Counted from the stretch's first letter, positions 18,066-26,887 are shown. The stretch is DNA of 39,304 nt from Flavobacteriales bacterium (GCA_947463385.1 CANHSL010000013.1:1-39304), one strand, 5' to 3'. The notes: generated from the sequence alone by a model not told the origin. Numbers and translations: made by a program.

Positions 18066-19580
18066 ATGCGTTTCTCAATCCTTGTGATTTTATTGATAAG
18101 CTTTAAATTCTATGGTCAAATAGAAAGTATTTATTGCCCGGAAATTAACGACCAATTGAAATCGAAAGGCGTATTTCCTTTTGGCGTAGCATCCGGAGAC
18201 CCAACGGAAAAAGGGGTTGTGCTATGGACGGCATTAAACCCATTCAAACTTCAACCCTTTCGTATCGTAAGTTGTCAGGTAAGTGAACAAGCTAATTTCA
18301 AAGAGGTCGCCAGAACATACCAATACGAAGTAGCGATTGCGCGAGGCTTGTCGGTTAAAATGAATGCCACGAATCTCTCGCAAGACAAGCAATATTACTA
18401 TAGATTCATTTATGGCGAGGATACTTCTAATATTGGAAAAACGAAAACAATTGGAACGAATCCAGACCACTTAACATTCGCAGTGGTAAGTTGTAGTAAT
18501 TATGAATGGGGTTATTTTAACGCTTATGAATCCATTGCTAATATTCCTAATCTAGATTTTGTAGTCCATCTTGGCGATTACATCTATGAATATGGCCCGG
18601 GTGTTTATGGTGATAAGTCCTTAAATCGTGTGCATCTGCCTGCCAAAGAATTACTAACGATTCAAGATTACCGATCTCGTTATGCCCAATATCGATTGGA
18701 TGAACAGCTGCAAAAAGTTCATCAAAACACAGCGTTTATTTCCGTCTGGGACGACCATGAAATCGCAAATGATACATACACCGAAGGAGCTCAAAATCAC
18801 CAAGAAGAAGACGGGGATTGGAATGAACGAAAACATGCCGCTCAACAAGCATATTTTGAATGGTTACCCATTGCCGACAATACGCAATATGAAATACAAA
18901 GGGAATTTAACTTTGGTTCCTTAGCCAATTTATATATGCTTGATGAACGACTAAAAGGAAGAACAAAACAACCTACGCAAGAAGGCGAAAACCTAGAAAG
19001 CAGCAGCATGTTAGGAAGCACACAATATAATTGGCTTGTGAACTCCATGAATCAATCGGAAGCCGCATGGAATATTCTTGGTAATCAAGTGCTCTTTTCT
19101 AGTTTTACCATTCCACCAGATGTAGCCGGCATTAAAAAAAGTATGGATACGTGGCAAGGGTATTTGAAAGAACGAAATCAATTATTCGATGAATTTCATA
19201 AAATCAGCCTTGCTAAACATCAAGCAAATAACCTAATTGTGCTTACTGGAGACATTCATTGTTCAATAGCCTTTAAACTTGAGCATGGAAATGAACCGCT
19301 CGGGGTTGAATGGGTTGCACCCAGTGTAACATCTGCTAATTACAATGAACGATATTCGTCATGCAAGACAAAAGCGGTTGAACGAAAACTACGAAATAAG
19401 GAACTTAATACCACATTGGACTTTGTAAACTTGCGACATCATGGATATGTCCTTGTTGAACTTACTACTTCCCATGCAAAATCAACATGGTTTAAAGTAA
19501 AGGTGAATAAACCGGGTAAAACAAAATCTAAAAAGATTCATTCAGAATCAATTCATAAAATTATTGCCCTAAACGGATAA
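18066..19580 (+). CDS. PhoD-like phosphodiesterase/alkaline phosphatase
   Basis: A 504-residue secreted metallophosphatase of the PhoD family, which releases phosphate from phosphodiesters or monoesters outside the cytoplasm. A short signal peptide (1-17, ending YGQ) is followed by the PhoD N-terminal beta domain (FGVASGDPTEKGVVLWTAL). The catalytic core has the family metal-ligand positions: Cys143 in VSCSNYEWG, Asp171 and Tyr174 in HLGDYIYEYG, VWDDHEIANDTY at 227-238, and Asp396/His398 in LTGDIHCS. The VAPSVTSAN segment follows. The Tat twin-arginine seen in Bacillus PhoD is absent, so export is by Sec. No T9SS tail is present. It is divergent from the PKD operon. Substrate is inferred from family only. 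Confidence 0.9.
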   Translation: MRFSILVILLISFKFYGQIESIYCPEINDQLKSKGVFPFGVASGDPTEKGVVLWTALNPFKLQPFRIVSCQVSEQANFKEVARTYQYEVAIARGLSVKMNATNLSQDKQYYYRFIYGEDTSNIGKTKTIGTNPDHLTFAVVSCSNYEWGYFNAYESIANIPNLDFVVHLGDYIYEYGPGVYGDKSLNRVHLPAKELLTIQDYRSRYAQYRLDEQLQKVHQNTAFISVWDDHEIANDTYTEGAQNHQEEDGDWNERKHAAQQAYFEWLPIADNTQYEIQREFNFGSLANLYMLDERLKGRTKQPTQEGENLESSSMLGSTQYNWLVNSMNQSEAAWNILGNQVLFSSFTIPPDVAGIKKSMDTWQGYLKERNQLFDEFHKISLAKHQANNLIVLTGDIHCSIAFKLEHGNEPLGVEWVAPSVTSANYNERYSSCKTKAVERKLRNKELNTTLDFVNLRHHGYVLVELTTSHAKSTWFKVKVNKPGKTKSKKIHSESIHKIIALNG

Positions 19581-19591
19581 GAAACCGTCCA

Positions 19592-19653
19592 AACTACGTA
19601 TAACTACGTAGCACCTTCCCAATAACTACATAGCTTCTTATCGGTATGTACGT
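19592..19653 (+). repeat. Phased TACGT-core repeats, putative operator array
   Basis: AACTACGTA occurs at 19592-19600 and again at 19602-19610, and AACTACATA at 19624-19632. A further TACGT core lies at 19649-19653. The core starts (19595, 19605, 19627, 19649) are spaced 10, 22 and 22 bases, close to one, two and two helical turns, so all would lie on one face of the DNA. The array is upstream of the T9SS protease gene and downstream of the PhoD-like stop. I infer a regulator-binding array; the protein is unknown. Confidence 0.55.
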
Positions 19654-19706
19654 GTATTTTGCATGTGCCAGAAGAAAAACTGGATCCATCAGACTTTATA
19701 TATAAT

Positions 19707-19714
19707 CACCTTTG
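19707..19714 (+). promoter_or_regulatory. Possible -7 element of the protease gene
   Basis: CACCTTTG differs from TAnnTTTG at the first base. No TTG is found at the normal -33 spacing, which would suit activation from the upstream repeat array. The start point would be near 19721, about 24 bases before the ATG. Confidence 0.35.
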
Positions 19715-19741
19715 GTTTAACAAACAACGCTAAAACCAAAG
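19710..19741 (+). repeat. Inverted repeat just before the protease start codon
   Basis: CTTTGGTTT (19710-19718) and AAACCAAAG (19733-19741) are perfect 9-base inverted arms around a 14-base centre. The right arm ends 3 bases before the ATG. It could be a DNA operator overlapping the promoter, or an RNA hairpin over the start if transcription begins further upstream. The -7 candidate overlaps the left arm, which favours the DNA reading. Confidence 0.5.
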
Positions 19742-19744
19742 CAT

Positions 19745-21865
19745 ATGAAAAAAATAGCAGTACTTTTCGTTTTAATCTTAGGAAGTTTAACCACTACGAC
19801 TTTAGGGCAAGTTTCTAAAGTTTGGGTACAAGTAACCGATCATTCAGCAATCCCAGCGGTTTCAGCGGATGGACAATTGGTATCAAGTAATGAAACTTTC
19901 AATGCCGCGATTTCTTCCATCGGAATTACCAAAGTAACACAAGCATTAGCTTCGTCAAGACAAGCAAAGCTTCAACAAGTTTATGAAATCGAATGTGCTT
20001 GTACTGAAGAAGTATTAACCAATACCTTAAAATCAATACCTGTTCTTTCGGGAATTGAAGCAGCACCAAACTACCAAGTGCTTTACACACCAAACGACTA
20101 TAATTTAGGTCTTGCAAATAATTATGCCCTGGATTTGATTAATGCACAAGGAGCATGGGACATCACACAAGGTAATGCAAGTTTTCTTATTGGTATTAGT
20201 GATCAAAACGTAAATCCATTGCATGAAGAATTGACTGGTAAAATCGTGTCATATGACCCGAGTAATACAGCAACACCAACACACGGAAATGCCGTATGTG
20301 CAATTGCGGCAGGAAACACAAACAACAATATTGGACTTAGTTCCATTGGATTCAATTCATCGATAGCATTCTATCAAATGAACTACAATGAATTACTTGT
20401 TGCTACATACAACGGAATTCGGGTGGTAAACCTAAGCTGGACTTCTGGATGTTTTTACAACCAATACGAACAAGATGTAATGACCGAAGTATACAATAAC
20501 GGAACATTTATTATTGCCGCTGCTGGAAATGGAAACACATGTAATTCTCCAGATGCCTTAGTTTATCCAGCTGCATATGCTCATGTATTTGCAGTAACGA
20601 GCATTGGTGAATTAGATAACCACGAACAAGTAAACGGAGATCCATTATCTACGCATCAACACAATCAAATGGTTGATTTATCTGCTCCAGGATACAATGT
20701 TGCGATTGCTCCGTTCGACGGATGGTATTTGAATAGTTCTGGCACCTCCTACGCCGCACCGTATGTAACAGGAACTGTTGCCCTTATGTTAGCTGTAAAT
20801 CCGTGCCTAGGAAATGTTGATATTGAAACAATCCTTAAAAATTCATCTACCAATATTGATGCCCTGAATCCATTGTATGCAGGGAAAATTGGAAGCGGTC
20901 GATTAAATGCTGCAGCTGCAGTCTTGTTCGCTCAAACCTTTGTTCACGAAGCGATTTTTAATGTAAATATTCAAGGGACTTGCGCTAGCACCTCTTCAAC
21001 GGTAAGCCTTAATCCAACCAATGTAACGGGTAACGTATCGGTTACATGGTCTAATGGTATGGTAGGGCTTCAAAATCCGGGAATAGAAACAGGAACCTAT
21101 ACCCTAACCTTGGTGGATGCCATTGGTTGTAGTTCAGATACCACGTTTACAGTGAATGCCCCAGTTGCGGTACAAGTTAACGGTGTTGTAACTCAAATTC
21201 AGTGTTTCGGTCAAGCAAATGGTGCAATCGATGTAAGTGTATTACAAGGAAATCCTGCTTTTACTTACGCTTGGGATAACGGAGCAACTACTCAAGATTT
21301 AACCAACCTTGATGCGGGAACCTACCGATTAACCGTAGTTGATGCGAATGGCTGTATTTCGTACAGCAGCTATACCATTTCTCAACCTACTGAGATTACA
21401 TTAAATGCTACCGTGACGGATGAAGTACAAGGCAATGACGGAACGATTGATTTAACAATTACTGGTGGAGTTCCATCCTATACTACCCTGTGGTCAAATG
21501 GTGTAAACACTGAGGACCAAACGAATCTTGCCGCTGGAACATATGAAGTGACAGTAGTTGATGGGAATGGATGTATGAATAGTTTAGAGGTAATAGTTTT
21601 GAATAATCAAACAAACAGTGTAACAGAAGAACATTCAATTAACATGACGGTATTTCCAAATCCTAGCATGGGAAATGCAACAGTTCAGTGGAATGAAGAA
21701 ATGGAACAACTCACGGTAATTGATAACAACGGTCGCGTTGTTTGTAATAAAGAAATCAACGGACTTAATTCAATTGAAATTAATTCATTGAGTTCAGGAA
21801 CTTACTTTGTGAATTTATATAATAAAGCAGGAATTGCAGGTACACAGCGAATCGTTGTTCTGTAA
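19745..21865 (+). CDS. T9SS-exported subtilisin-like serine protease with SprB-type repeats
   Basis: A 706-residue S8 family protease. Domains in order: signal peptide (1-21), an inhibitor-like propeptide (about 25-112) and the catalytic domain (about 125-395). The triad is Asp153 in GISDQNVNP, His180 in THGNAV and Ser335 in GTSYAAPYVTG, with oxyanion Asn262 in AAAGNGN. Three SprB-like repeats (about 400-625) follow, each with W(S/D)NG, GTY and VDxxGC. A type A T9SS sorting domain covers about 631-706, with VFPNPSMGNATVQW, IDNNGRVV, LSSGTYFVNL and RIVVL. It should be carried across the outer membrane, trimmed and anchored or released, to digest extracellular protein. Regulation may run through the repeat array and inverted repeat upstream. 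It ends 19 bases before a bidirectional terminator. Confidence 0.93.
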   Translation: MKKIAVLFVLILGSLTTTTLGQVSKVWVQVTDHSAIPAVSADGQLVSSNETFNAAISSIGITKVTQALASSRQAKLQQVYEIECACTEEVLTNTLKSIPVLSGIEAAPNYQVLYTPNDYNLGLANNYALDLINAQGAWDITQGNASFLIGISDQNVNPLHEELTGKIVSYDPSNTATPTHGNAVCAIAAGNTNNNIGLSSIGFNSSIAFYQMNYNELLVATYNGIRVVNLSWTSGCFYNQYEQDVMTEVYNNGTFIIAAAGNGNTCNSPDALVYPAAYAHVFAVTSIGELDNHEQVNGDPLSTHQHNQMVDLSAPGYNVAIAPFDGWYLNSSGTSYAAPYVTGTVALMLAVNPCLGNVDIETILKNSSTNIDALNPLYAGKIGSGRLNAAAAVLFAQTFVHEAIFNVNIQGTCASTSSTVSLNPTNVTGNVSVTWSNGMVGLQNPGIETGTYTLTLVDAIGCSSDTTFTVNAPVAVQVNGVVTQIQCFGQANGAIDVSVLQGNPAFTYAWDNGATTQDLTNLDAGTYRLTVVDANGCISYSSYTISQPTEITLNATVTDEVQGNDGTIDLTITGGVPSYTTLWSNGVNTEDQTNLAAGTYEVTVVDGNGCMNSLEVIVLNNQTNSVTEEHSINMTVFPNPSMGNATVQWNEEMEQLTVIDNNGRVVCNKEINGLNSIEINSLSSGTYFVNLYNKAGIAGTQRIVVL

Positions 21866-21884
21866 TAGTTAGGTTTAGGGTTGG

Positions 21885-21920
21885 AAAAAGGGATGGCAAC
21901 GGCTATCCCTTTTTCTTTTT
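21885..21920 (+). terminator. Bidirectional intrinsic terminator
   Basis: AAAAAGGGATGGC (21885-21897) pairs with GCTATCCCTTTTT (21902-21914) through a 13-bp stem with one G-U pair, followed by more T. The A-run on the other side lets it act on both strands. It lies between the convergent protease and GNAT genes. The GNAT stop codon (21905-21903) is inside the stem. Confidence 0.85.
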
Positions 21921-22334
21921 CATTAAAAAATGTTGAATTTCACCAAAAAGTAAATGTGACGGTTCAATACATACATAGCCCAGTTTCTCGTAAAACCCCA
22001 GCGCTTGTGCTCGTGCATGTAATATAATTTCAATTGCACCTGAATTCCAAGCATGCTGTTCCATGGTATTCATCATGTTTGCCCCTATACCTTTGGATTG
22101 ACAACTTGGTTCAACCGCCATAAATCTGATTTGACGTGTCGTAGGTTCTATAAAGTCTAAGCGACCAACACCAATAATTTCGCTGTCATCAAAGGCCGCA
22201 AAATGCATATGATCAAATTCATAATCATCTCGTTCTGATCCAATGGGTTGATTCCAAGGTTGCCTTAGCACCTTCCATCTGAGGTGATAATACGTATCCC
22301 ATTCTTCCTTGTTTTTTGGCTCTCTTATTTCCAT
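21903..22334 (-). CDS. GNAT family N-acetyltransferase
   Basis: A 143-residue acetyltransferase of the GNAT fold, transferring acetyl from acetyl-CoA to an amine. The acceptor is unknown. The acetyl-CoA pyrophosphate loop is QSKGIGA at residues 79-85 (Q/RxxGxG/A), preceded by the beta-4 strand RQIRFMAVEP. ARAQALGFYEKLGYV near the end is the usual motif B region. Its ATG lies 10 bases inside the end of the CoA-transferase gene, so the two are co-transcribed and probably translationally coupled. Its stop sits in the shared terminator. The family cannot be narrowed further from sequence. Confidence 0.88.
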   Translation of the reverse strand: MEIREPKNKEEWDTYYHLRWKVLRQPWNQPIGSERDDYEFDHMHFAAFDDSEIIGVGRLDFIEPTTRQIRFMAVEPSCQSKGIGANMMNTMEQHAWNSGAIEIILHARAQALGFYEKLGYVCIEPSHLLFGEIQHFLMKKKKG

Positions 22335-23377
22335 TTAAATGCAAGTTGCGTAACGCGTTTAGTTGATGTATTGCCCTGTTTTTCTAATCGAATCAACTCC
22401 TTAGCCTCCATTGTTTCAAAAACCTCATCTAAGGATTTAATAATTCCCAACGGAATGAGATGTTCTAATGCCAAATCAGACAATTCTTTAGCCTCATACA
22501 TTAAAACGTAAGGCGCAATTTCCCCCTTTAATTTTATGCGATTTTTAACACGGTCTTCGTTCGTTGAATAGCATAAATTACTCGAAATCAAATCACCACC
22601 AAGCACCTTGCATAGTGTTTGAAATTGCCGATCAGATCCAACTGCAAACGTGACTAATTTATCATCTTTAGTTCTAAAAATCTCTCCATATGGCGCTATG
22701 TTCGGATGCAGACTTCCCATGCGGGAAGGAATGATGGCATTCATTAAAAATGCGGACGCTTGATTCACTAAACTAGAAACCGCTGCATCATAGAGCGAAA
22801 CACTAACCCAACTCCCTAACCTTGTCTTTTCACGCTTTAGCAACGCAAGCAAAAGTGCCTCTTTTAACTGATGCGCGGCTAGTACGTCAATTAATGCAAT
22901 TGGCATTTTAGTTGGATAACTTTCGGGCTCACCATTCATGGCCATTATTCCCGATTCGGCTTGTAGAATTAAATCATAGGCCACGCGGTCTGAATTATCG
23001 CCAAACCCTGAAATAGAACCTATTATCAGGCGAGGATTTATTGCATGTAATTTTTCTTTTGTGAGATTAAATTTCAAGTAATCTGAGGACTTAAAATTCA
23101 TGATTAATACATCAACCGTAGGGAGCTTCTCCAACAACCACGCATAATCGGAAGGCAATGTAAGGTCCTTCGTAATATACTCCTTGCGAAAATTTATACT
23201 TGAAAAATAACTTGTAACCTCTTGCTTTTCCCCGGGAATTCGCCATGTTCGTGTGACGTCACCATGAATTGGATGTTCAATTTTGGTAACCTTTGCCCCC
23301 AGTTCAGCAAAGAAGGTTCCGACCGAAGGACCAGCCAAGACGGTAGAAAGATCAAAAACAACGAGCTCCTCAAACAT
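22325..23377 (-). CDS. CaiB/BaiF (family III) CoA-transferase
   Basis: A 350-residue member of the family III CoA-transferases, which move CoA between carboxylic acids through an aspartyl-CoA intermediate. The N-terminal Rossmann-like part begins VVFDLSTVLAGPSVGTFFAE, then GAKVTKIEHP, DVTRTW and the NFRKEYITKDL motif. The catalytic Asp is probably Asp135 in RVAYDLILQAESGIM. GSWVSVSLYDAAVSSLVNQA is the second family signature. At 350 residues it is somewhat shorter than the common 390-400, mainly towards the C-terminus. Substrate unknown; racemase activity is possible in the same family. It leads a two-gene unit with the GNAT gene. Confidence 0.9.
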   Translation of the reverse strand: MFEELVVFDLSTVLAGPSVGTFFAELGAKVTKIEHPIHGDVTRTWRIPGEKQEVTSYFSSINFRKEYITKDLTLPSDYAWLLEKLPTVDVLIMNFKSSDYLKFNLTKEKLHAINPRLIIGSISGFGDNSDRVAYDLILQAESGIMAMNGEPESYPTKMPIALIDVLAAHQLKEALLLALLKREKTRLGSWVSVSLYDAAVSSLVNQASAFLMNAIIPSRMGSLHPNIAPYGEIFRTKDDKLVTFAVGSDRQFQTLCKVLGGDLISSNLCYSTNEDRVKNRIKLKGEIAPYVLMYEAKELSDLALEHLIPLGIIKSLDEVFETMEAKELIRLEKQGNTSTKRVTQLAFKWK

Positions 23378-23625
23378 GAATCAAAATTACATTAAAAATT
23401 CATGTTGAAAAGTGAGCGCCGCGAATCAAGATGTGGTTGAATATGAAGTTTTAAGTTGCTAATCACTGCCAAGTAATGAACCTCCCAAACAGACGACCTA
23501 GTTAAGGCGCTCCCCAGCGGTTATTTTAACACCTTTGACTAATGAACGTACAAAAGAAGAAAATAGATTAATTGCGATAATACTACTGGAAAAAAATTCT
23601 CTTATTCATTCACCTAATTAATTAA
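23378..23625. other. Intergenic stretch between CoA-transferase and amidase genes
   Basis: These 248 bases hold the CoA-transferase -7 candidate at one end. An A/T-rich run of TTAATTAATT-like sequence lies next to the amidase stop at the other. I see no open frame of useful length, no tRNA-like fold and no GC-rich terminator for the amidase gene. The middle part is unexplained. Confidence 0.5.
23382..23389 (-). promoter_or_regulatory. Possible -7 element giving a leaderless CoA-transferase mRNA
   Basis: On the minus strand TAATTTTG (23389-23382) fits TAnnTTTG fully but ends only 4 bases before the ATG at 23377. Transcription from it would start at or near the A of the start codon. The -33 triplet at 19 bases is TTT, not TTG. 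No later Met gives a reasonable start. Confidence 0.4.
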
Positions 23626-26619
23626 TCAATTAATAATTAACTTTTTAAGGATGATTTGATTTTGGGAACTGATAATAATGTTGTATTTCCCAACTGCCAA
23701 CGATGGTGTTTCAACGAAACCACTATTTTCAATACTTAGACTGTGAACCAGTTTTCCTGCTGCGTCGTAAATAAAAACTTCAGCTTTATGCATTAAATTT
23801 CCAATCCAAAAACCATTTGCGTTGCTTGGGTTGGGGTATATTATGAGTGATGCTAGTTCGTTCTCAATCTGTCCTGCTATCGGATTTGGAAGTAACTTTT
23901 GACCGTCTGTATTTAATTGGGAATTTAACAGTGCGCCATTTTGTGCTTTTACTGAAAAATAATATGTTTGACCATAAATCGGATTCGCTAATAGATGTTG
24001 TATTAACGTATTGAATCCACAATTAGTCCATGAAATTATATTCGTTCCTCCTGGGCTTGTACCCAGCGCCCAGGAATTATTTGATATGCTTGAATGGATG
24101 TCTGAGGCATTCCAATTGGATGAAATTGTATTGGTATATACGGTATCAATATCTGAAGATGTCCCATCGTTGCAAAAATTAATTACTGGTGGCGTCCAAT
24201 CAATTAGATATTGTTTTGTTGCTGTGGCACCCCAATTTTGAGCCAAATCTATGACTTCTGATTGAATCATTCCTGTGTTTACTGCACCGGTGCTTTGATA
24301 ACGCATTTCTTGATTATTTCCCACAGTTACCGAAATATTTGTAGCCCTGGATTTAAACACTTTAACATTATCAAATCGAACGGTACTCGCTCCGGTTCGC
24401 AGGGAAATTGAATTACCTGCAACAATTGGGTTTGCATCTTGCCATTGCGTAACGAACGAGTTGTTTACATAGATTTTAATGATTCCGGTGATTGGATTAT
24501 ACCATGTCTTTATGGCATAATTAACCTGAGGTGTAATAACCAGCGGGACTTCATTAACAACGCTAAAAACGTCATTTGTAACTTTGTAAAGTTGAACTTT
24601 ATCGGTTTCCTCTCTTAAATAAACAAAGTATGAATTTCCTCGGTTTGGTAGTGTTGGATCCGAACAAAAAAAATGCATTCCTGCGCGTTGGTTCAGGTTG
24701 TTAGATGTGATTTTTTGTTCCCACGCGTACAAGTATTGATTGCTGTTGTTCTGCGTTACGTTTAAGTAGGCATTTGAATTATTTTGAGAAGCATCATTCA
24801 TCAAAAATGTTTGGTTGTTAATGCTAAATAATCCTGTTTGGAGGGTCCAGTTGGTGTTAACACCTTCAAAATCTTCATGCACAAATCCAAAATTTCCGTT
24901 TGCCATCCAACCCAAATTGCTTGGGTTTCGATCTGCGACGAGGTAAAACCCTTGGTTTACCCCACTTCCTTGGTCTACATCAATAATTTGTTTTTGAAAA
25001 TTCGCCACTTCCCAAGTAGGTCCATTACTAATAGTGCTTGTAGGCAAGGTATTGTCAACAGCTGGGTTAGTAGATACATAACTTGCCACCCAACCTGAAG
25101 AAGTGGATCCACAATCAGATCGAAATTCCACAAGCAATGAACCGTTGGTTCCTGTAAGAACCGGGGGAAGTGTTGTTCCAGTATACGAACCAAGTAAGGG
25201 AGCATTTATATTGGAACCGTTGTAGACAAAAAGTCGATCTGAACTGTGTAGAGAAAAGGCACTGAAAGTTAAAGTAACAGATGCAGCGCCTGTTGGTTGA
25301 ATGAGCCAAAGGTTTCGTTCATCATTGGTATAATTTCCGTTGGCGCCACCGGTATCAAAAAAGTTACCGCTCGAACTATTTATGGTATTTATAGTTGGGC
25401 TGTTATTAATTAGGCGATAATATTTTTCCCAATCCCAATTTATTCCCGGGTCTGTATGGGTTTGATTCGGATAGTGTTGATGACCTTTAATTTTTACGCA
25501 ATTTCCGAGAACATTTGAAACAGATGAGGCCGCACCATAATAGGTACGCAAACCGTTGATACCGTAACCGCTTTGGATAATATCTTTAGTTAAATTAGCA
25601 GACTCTTGGTACATGGCATTTGTGTACCAAACAGGATTGTTAACGTATCCTTCGTGTTCGTATCCTATAGTGTAAGGATTTTCCGTTCCAACATGCCATG
25701 CTTTTAACCCTTCTAAAACCATTTGTGTCACTTGTCCGTCTGAACTTCTAATTACATAATGGTATGAAACTCCTGAATTACAATTCTGCGCCCAAGAAAT
25801 CGCTCCAGAATACGATCCCTGAACGGTATGAATGGTAATCGCGGAAACTGCTGTGCCACTTCTACTGCTATAGTTACACGATGGAGTTGGTGTCCATAGA
25901 GCAGGACCATATTCTTGCGATTTATTGATTGATGGCAGGTAGTTTACGCCATTTTGAGAAACAACGACGTTTTTTTTTACACTAACTTTCTTCGCCGTTA
26001 GTACAGAATAATTTTGAGCACCAAATAATGCTTCAAGGTCGTATTTTTTAACTTCAAAATGGTGAAGATTGGCAAATTCAGTATCATTTAATCGTCTAAA
26101 TACTTCAATTGCGAATGCGTTTCTAGCAAAATCATTCACAACACCTGAATCAGGAATTTCAGAAAGAACAAGAATTGCAATTTTCAATCGTTCCTCGATT
26201 TTTAGGTTCATTGGTGAGGATAACTTCATGACAGAATCTAAAGCAAGTGCGTAAGCTAAAATTTGCATTTCTACGGAAGCTTTTTGCTGCTTAGTAGAAA
26301 TACCACTTAACGTTCCAATTAACTTTCCGTTTTCTATAAAGTAATTCTTTCCATCGTCAAAAACTCCCATTATACCATATGGAGAAGGTAACCCTGAACA
26401 AGATTCCACTTCTGATTTTTTAATTTCAGTTAACCTTGTATTGGTGTAGGAAACAGCCTCTAACGTTCCTCTAGGTACTTCAGATAATTTTTGGTAAGCT
26501 GAGTTAAAAAAAACTTCGTTTTGTTGCTGTTGTTGTGAAAATCCAAAAAAGATATTAAATAAAAAGAATACATGGACTAGATTCAGACGCATACTAATTA
26601 TCTTTAAGTTGTAAGCCAT
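23626..26619 (-). CDS. T9SS-exported N-acetylmuramoyl-L-alanine amidase with CUB and lectin-like domains
   Basis: A 997-residue multidomain peptidoglycan hydrolase. A signal peptide precedes a Q-rich stretch. Residues about 40-230 are a family-specific region without known motif. The amidase_2/PGRP-type domain covers about 238-405: zinc ligands by homology are His264 (AITIHTVQ), His380 (IKGHQHYP) and Asp390 (HTDPGINW). A CUB domain follows (about 412-520, DRLFVYNGSN, VEFRSDCGSTSSGW). Then comes a concanavalin-like sugar-binding region (about 575-735, RFDNVKVF at its end). A type A T9SS tail closes the protein (about 923-997, LIIYPNPS, IYDAAGKLVHSL, VGKYNIII). An internal ATG at 26592 gives a more compact signal peptide and may be the real start. 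It is monocistronic behind a good promoter. It may remodel its own wall or attack other bacteria. Confidence 0.9.
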   Translation of the reverse strand: MAYNLKIISMRLNLVHVFFLFNIFFGFSQQQQQNEVFFNSAYQKLSEVPRGTLEAVSYTNTRLTEIKKSEVESCSGLPSPYGIMGVFDDGKNYFIENGKLIGTLSGISTKQQKASVEMQILAYALALDSVMKLSSPMNLKIEERLKIAILVLSEIPDSGVVNDFARNAFAIEVFRRLNDTEFANLHHFEVKKYDLEALFGAQNYSVLTAKKVSVKKNVVVSQNGVNYLPSINKSQEYGPALWTPTPSCNYSSRSGTAVSAITIHTVQGSYSGAISWAQNCNSGVSYHYVIRSSDGQVTQMVLEGLKAWHVGTENPYTIGYEHEGYVNNPVWYTNAMYQESANLTKDIIQSGYGINGLRTYYGAASSVSNVLGNCVKIKGHQHYPNQTHTDPGINWDWEKYYRLINNSPTINTINSSSGNFFDTGGANGNYTNDERNLWLIQPTGAASVTLTFSAFSLHSSDRLFVYNGSNINAPLLGSYTGTTLPPVLTGTNGSLLVEFRSDCGSTSSGWVASYVSTNPAVDNTLPTSTISNGPTWEVANFQKQIIDVDQGSGVNQGFYLVADRNPSNLGWMANGNFGFVHEDFEGVNTNWTLQTGLFSINNQTFLMNDASQNNSNAYLNVTQNNSNQYLYAWEQKITSNNLNQRAGMHFFCSDPTLPNRGNSYFVYLREETDKVQLYKVTNDVFSVVNEVPLVITPQVNYAIKTWYNPITGIIKIYVNNSFVTQWQDANPIVAGNSISLRTGASTVRFDNVKVFKSRATNISVTVGNNQEMRYQSTGAVNTGMIQSEVIDLAQNWGATATKQYLIDWTPPVINFCNDGTSSDIDTVYTNTISSNWNASDIHSSISNNSWALGTSPGGTNIISWTNCGFNTLIQHLLANPIYGQTYYFSVKAQNGALLNSQLNTDGQKLLPNPIAGQIENELASLIIYPNPSNANGFWIGNLMHKAEVFIYDAAGKLVHSLSIENSGFVETPSLAVGKYNIIISSQNQIILKKLIIN

Positions 26620-26654
26620 AAACGAACCTTATTTTTTAACAAATAATTCGGCTT

Positions 26655-26683
26655 CAAAATTACACATATTCTGTTGTAGTCAA
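26655..26683 (-). promoter_or_regulatory. Promoter of the amidase gene
   Basis: On the minus strand TTG (26683-26681), 18 bases and TAATTTTG (26662-26655) match the Bacteroidota consensus at every fixed base. The start point would be near 26649, about 30 bases before the ATG at 26619 or 57 before the internal ATG at 26592. Confidence 0.7.
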
Positions 26684-26887
26684 ATTAAATTTACGTTAAT
26701 AGTTTGATGCAGCTGTCTCGATTACAAGTTGTTAGGCATTCAATCTTTTAACGATAAACGAAGGGTTAAAACCCATCAACGGCGTAATTTATGGTATTTC
26801 CGCTTGGAAGAAACATGTTCCGTGAATTGTACCTTACAAACATCACTCGTTACAGCAAAGGATGTAAATTATTTAGTGCATTACATG

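Noticed and set aside
20930-21600. DNA-level tandem repeats in the protease gene
   Set aside because: The repeats are visible only in protein (SprB-type units); the DNA copies have diverged and do not look unstable.
23585-23640. Repeated TTAATTAATT-like sequence as a CRISPR or tandem repeat
   Set aside because: It is short A/T-rich low complexity without regular unit or spacers.
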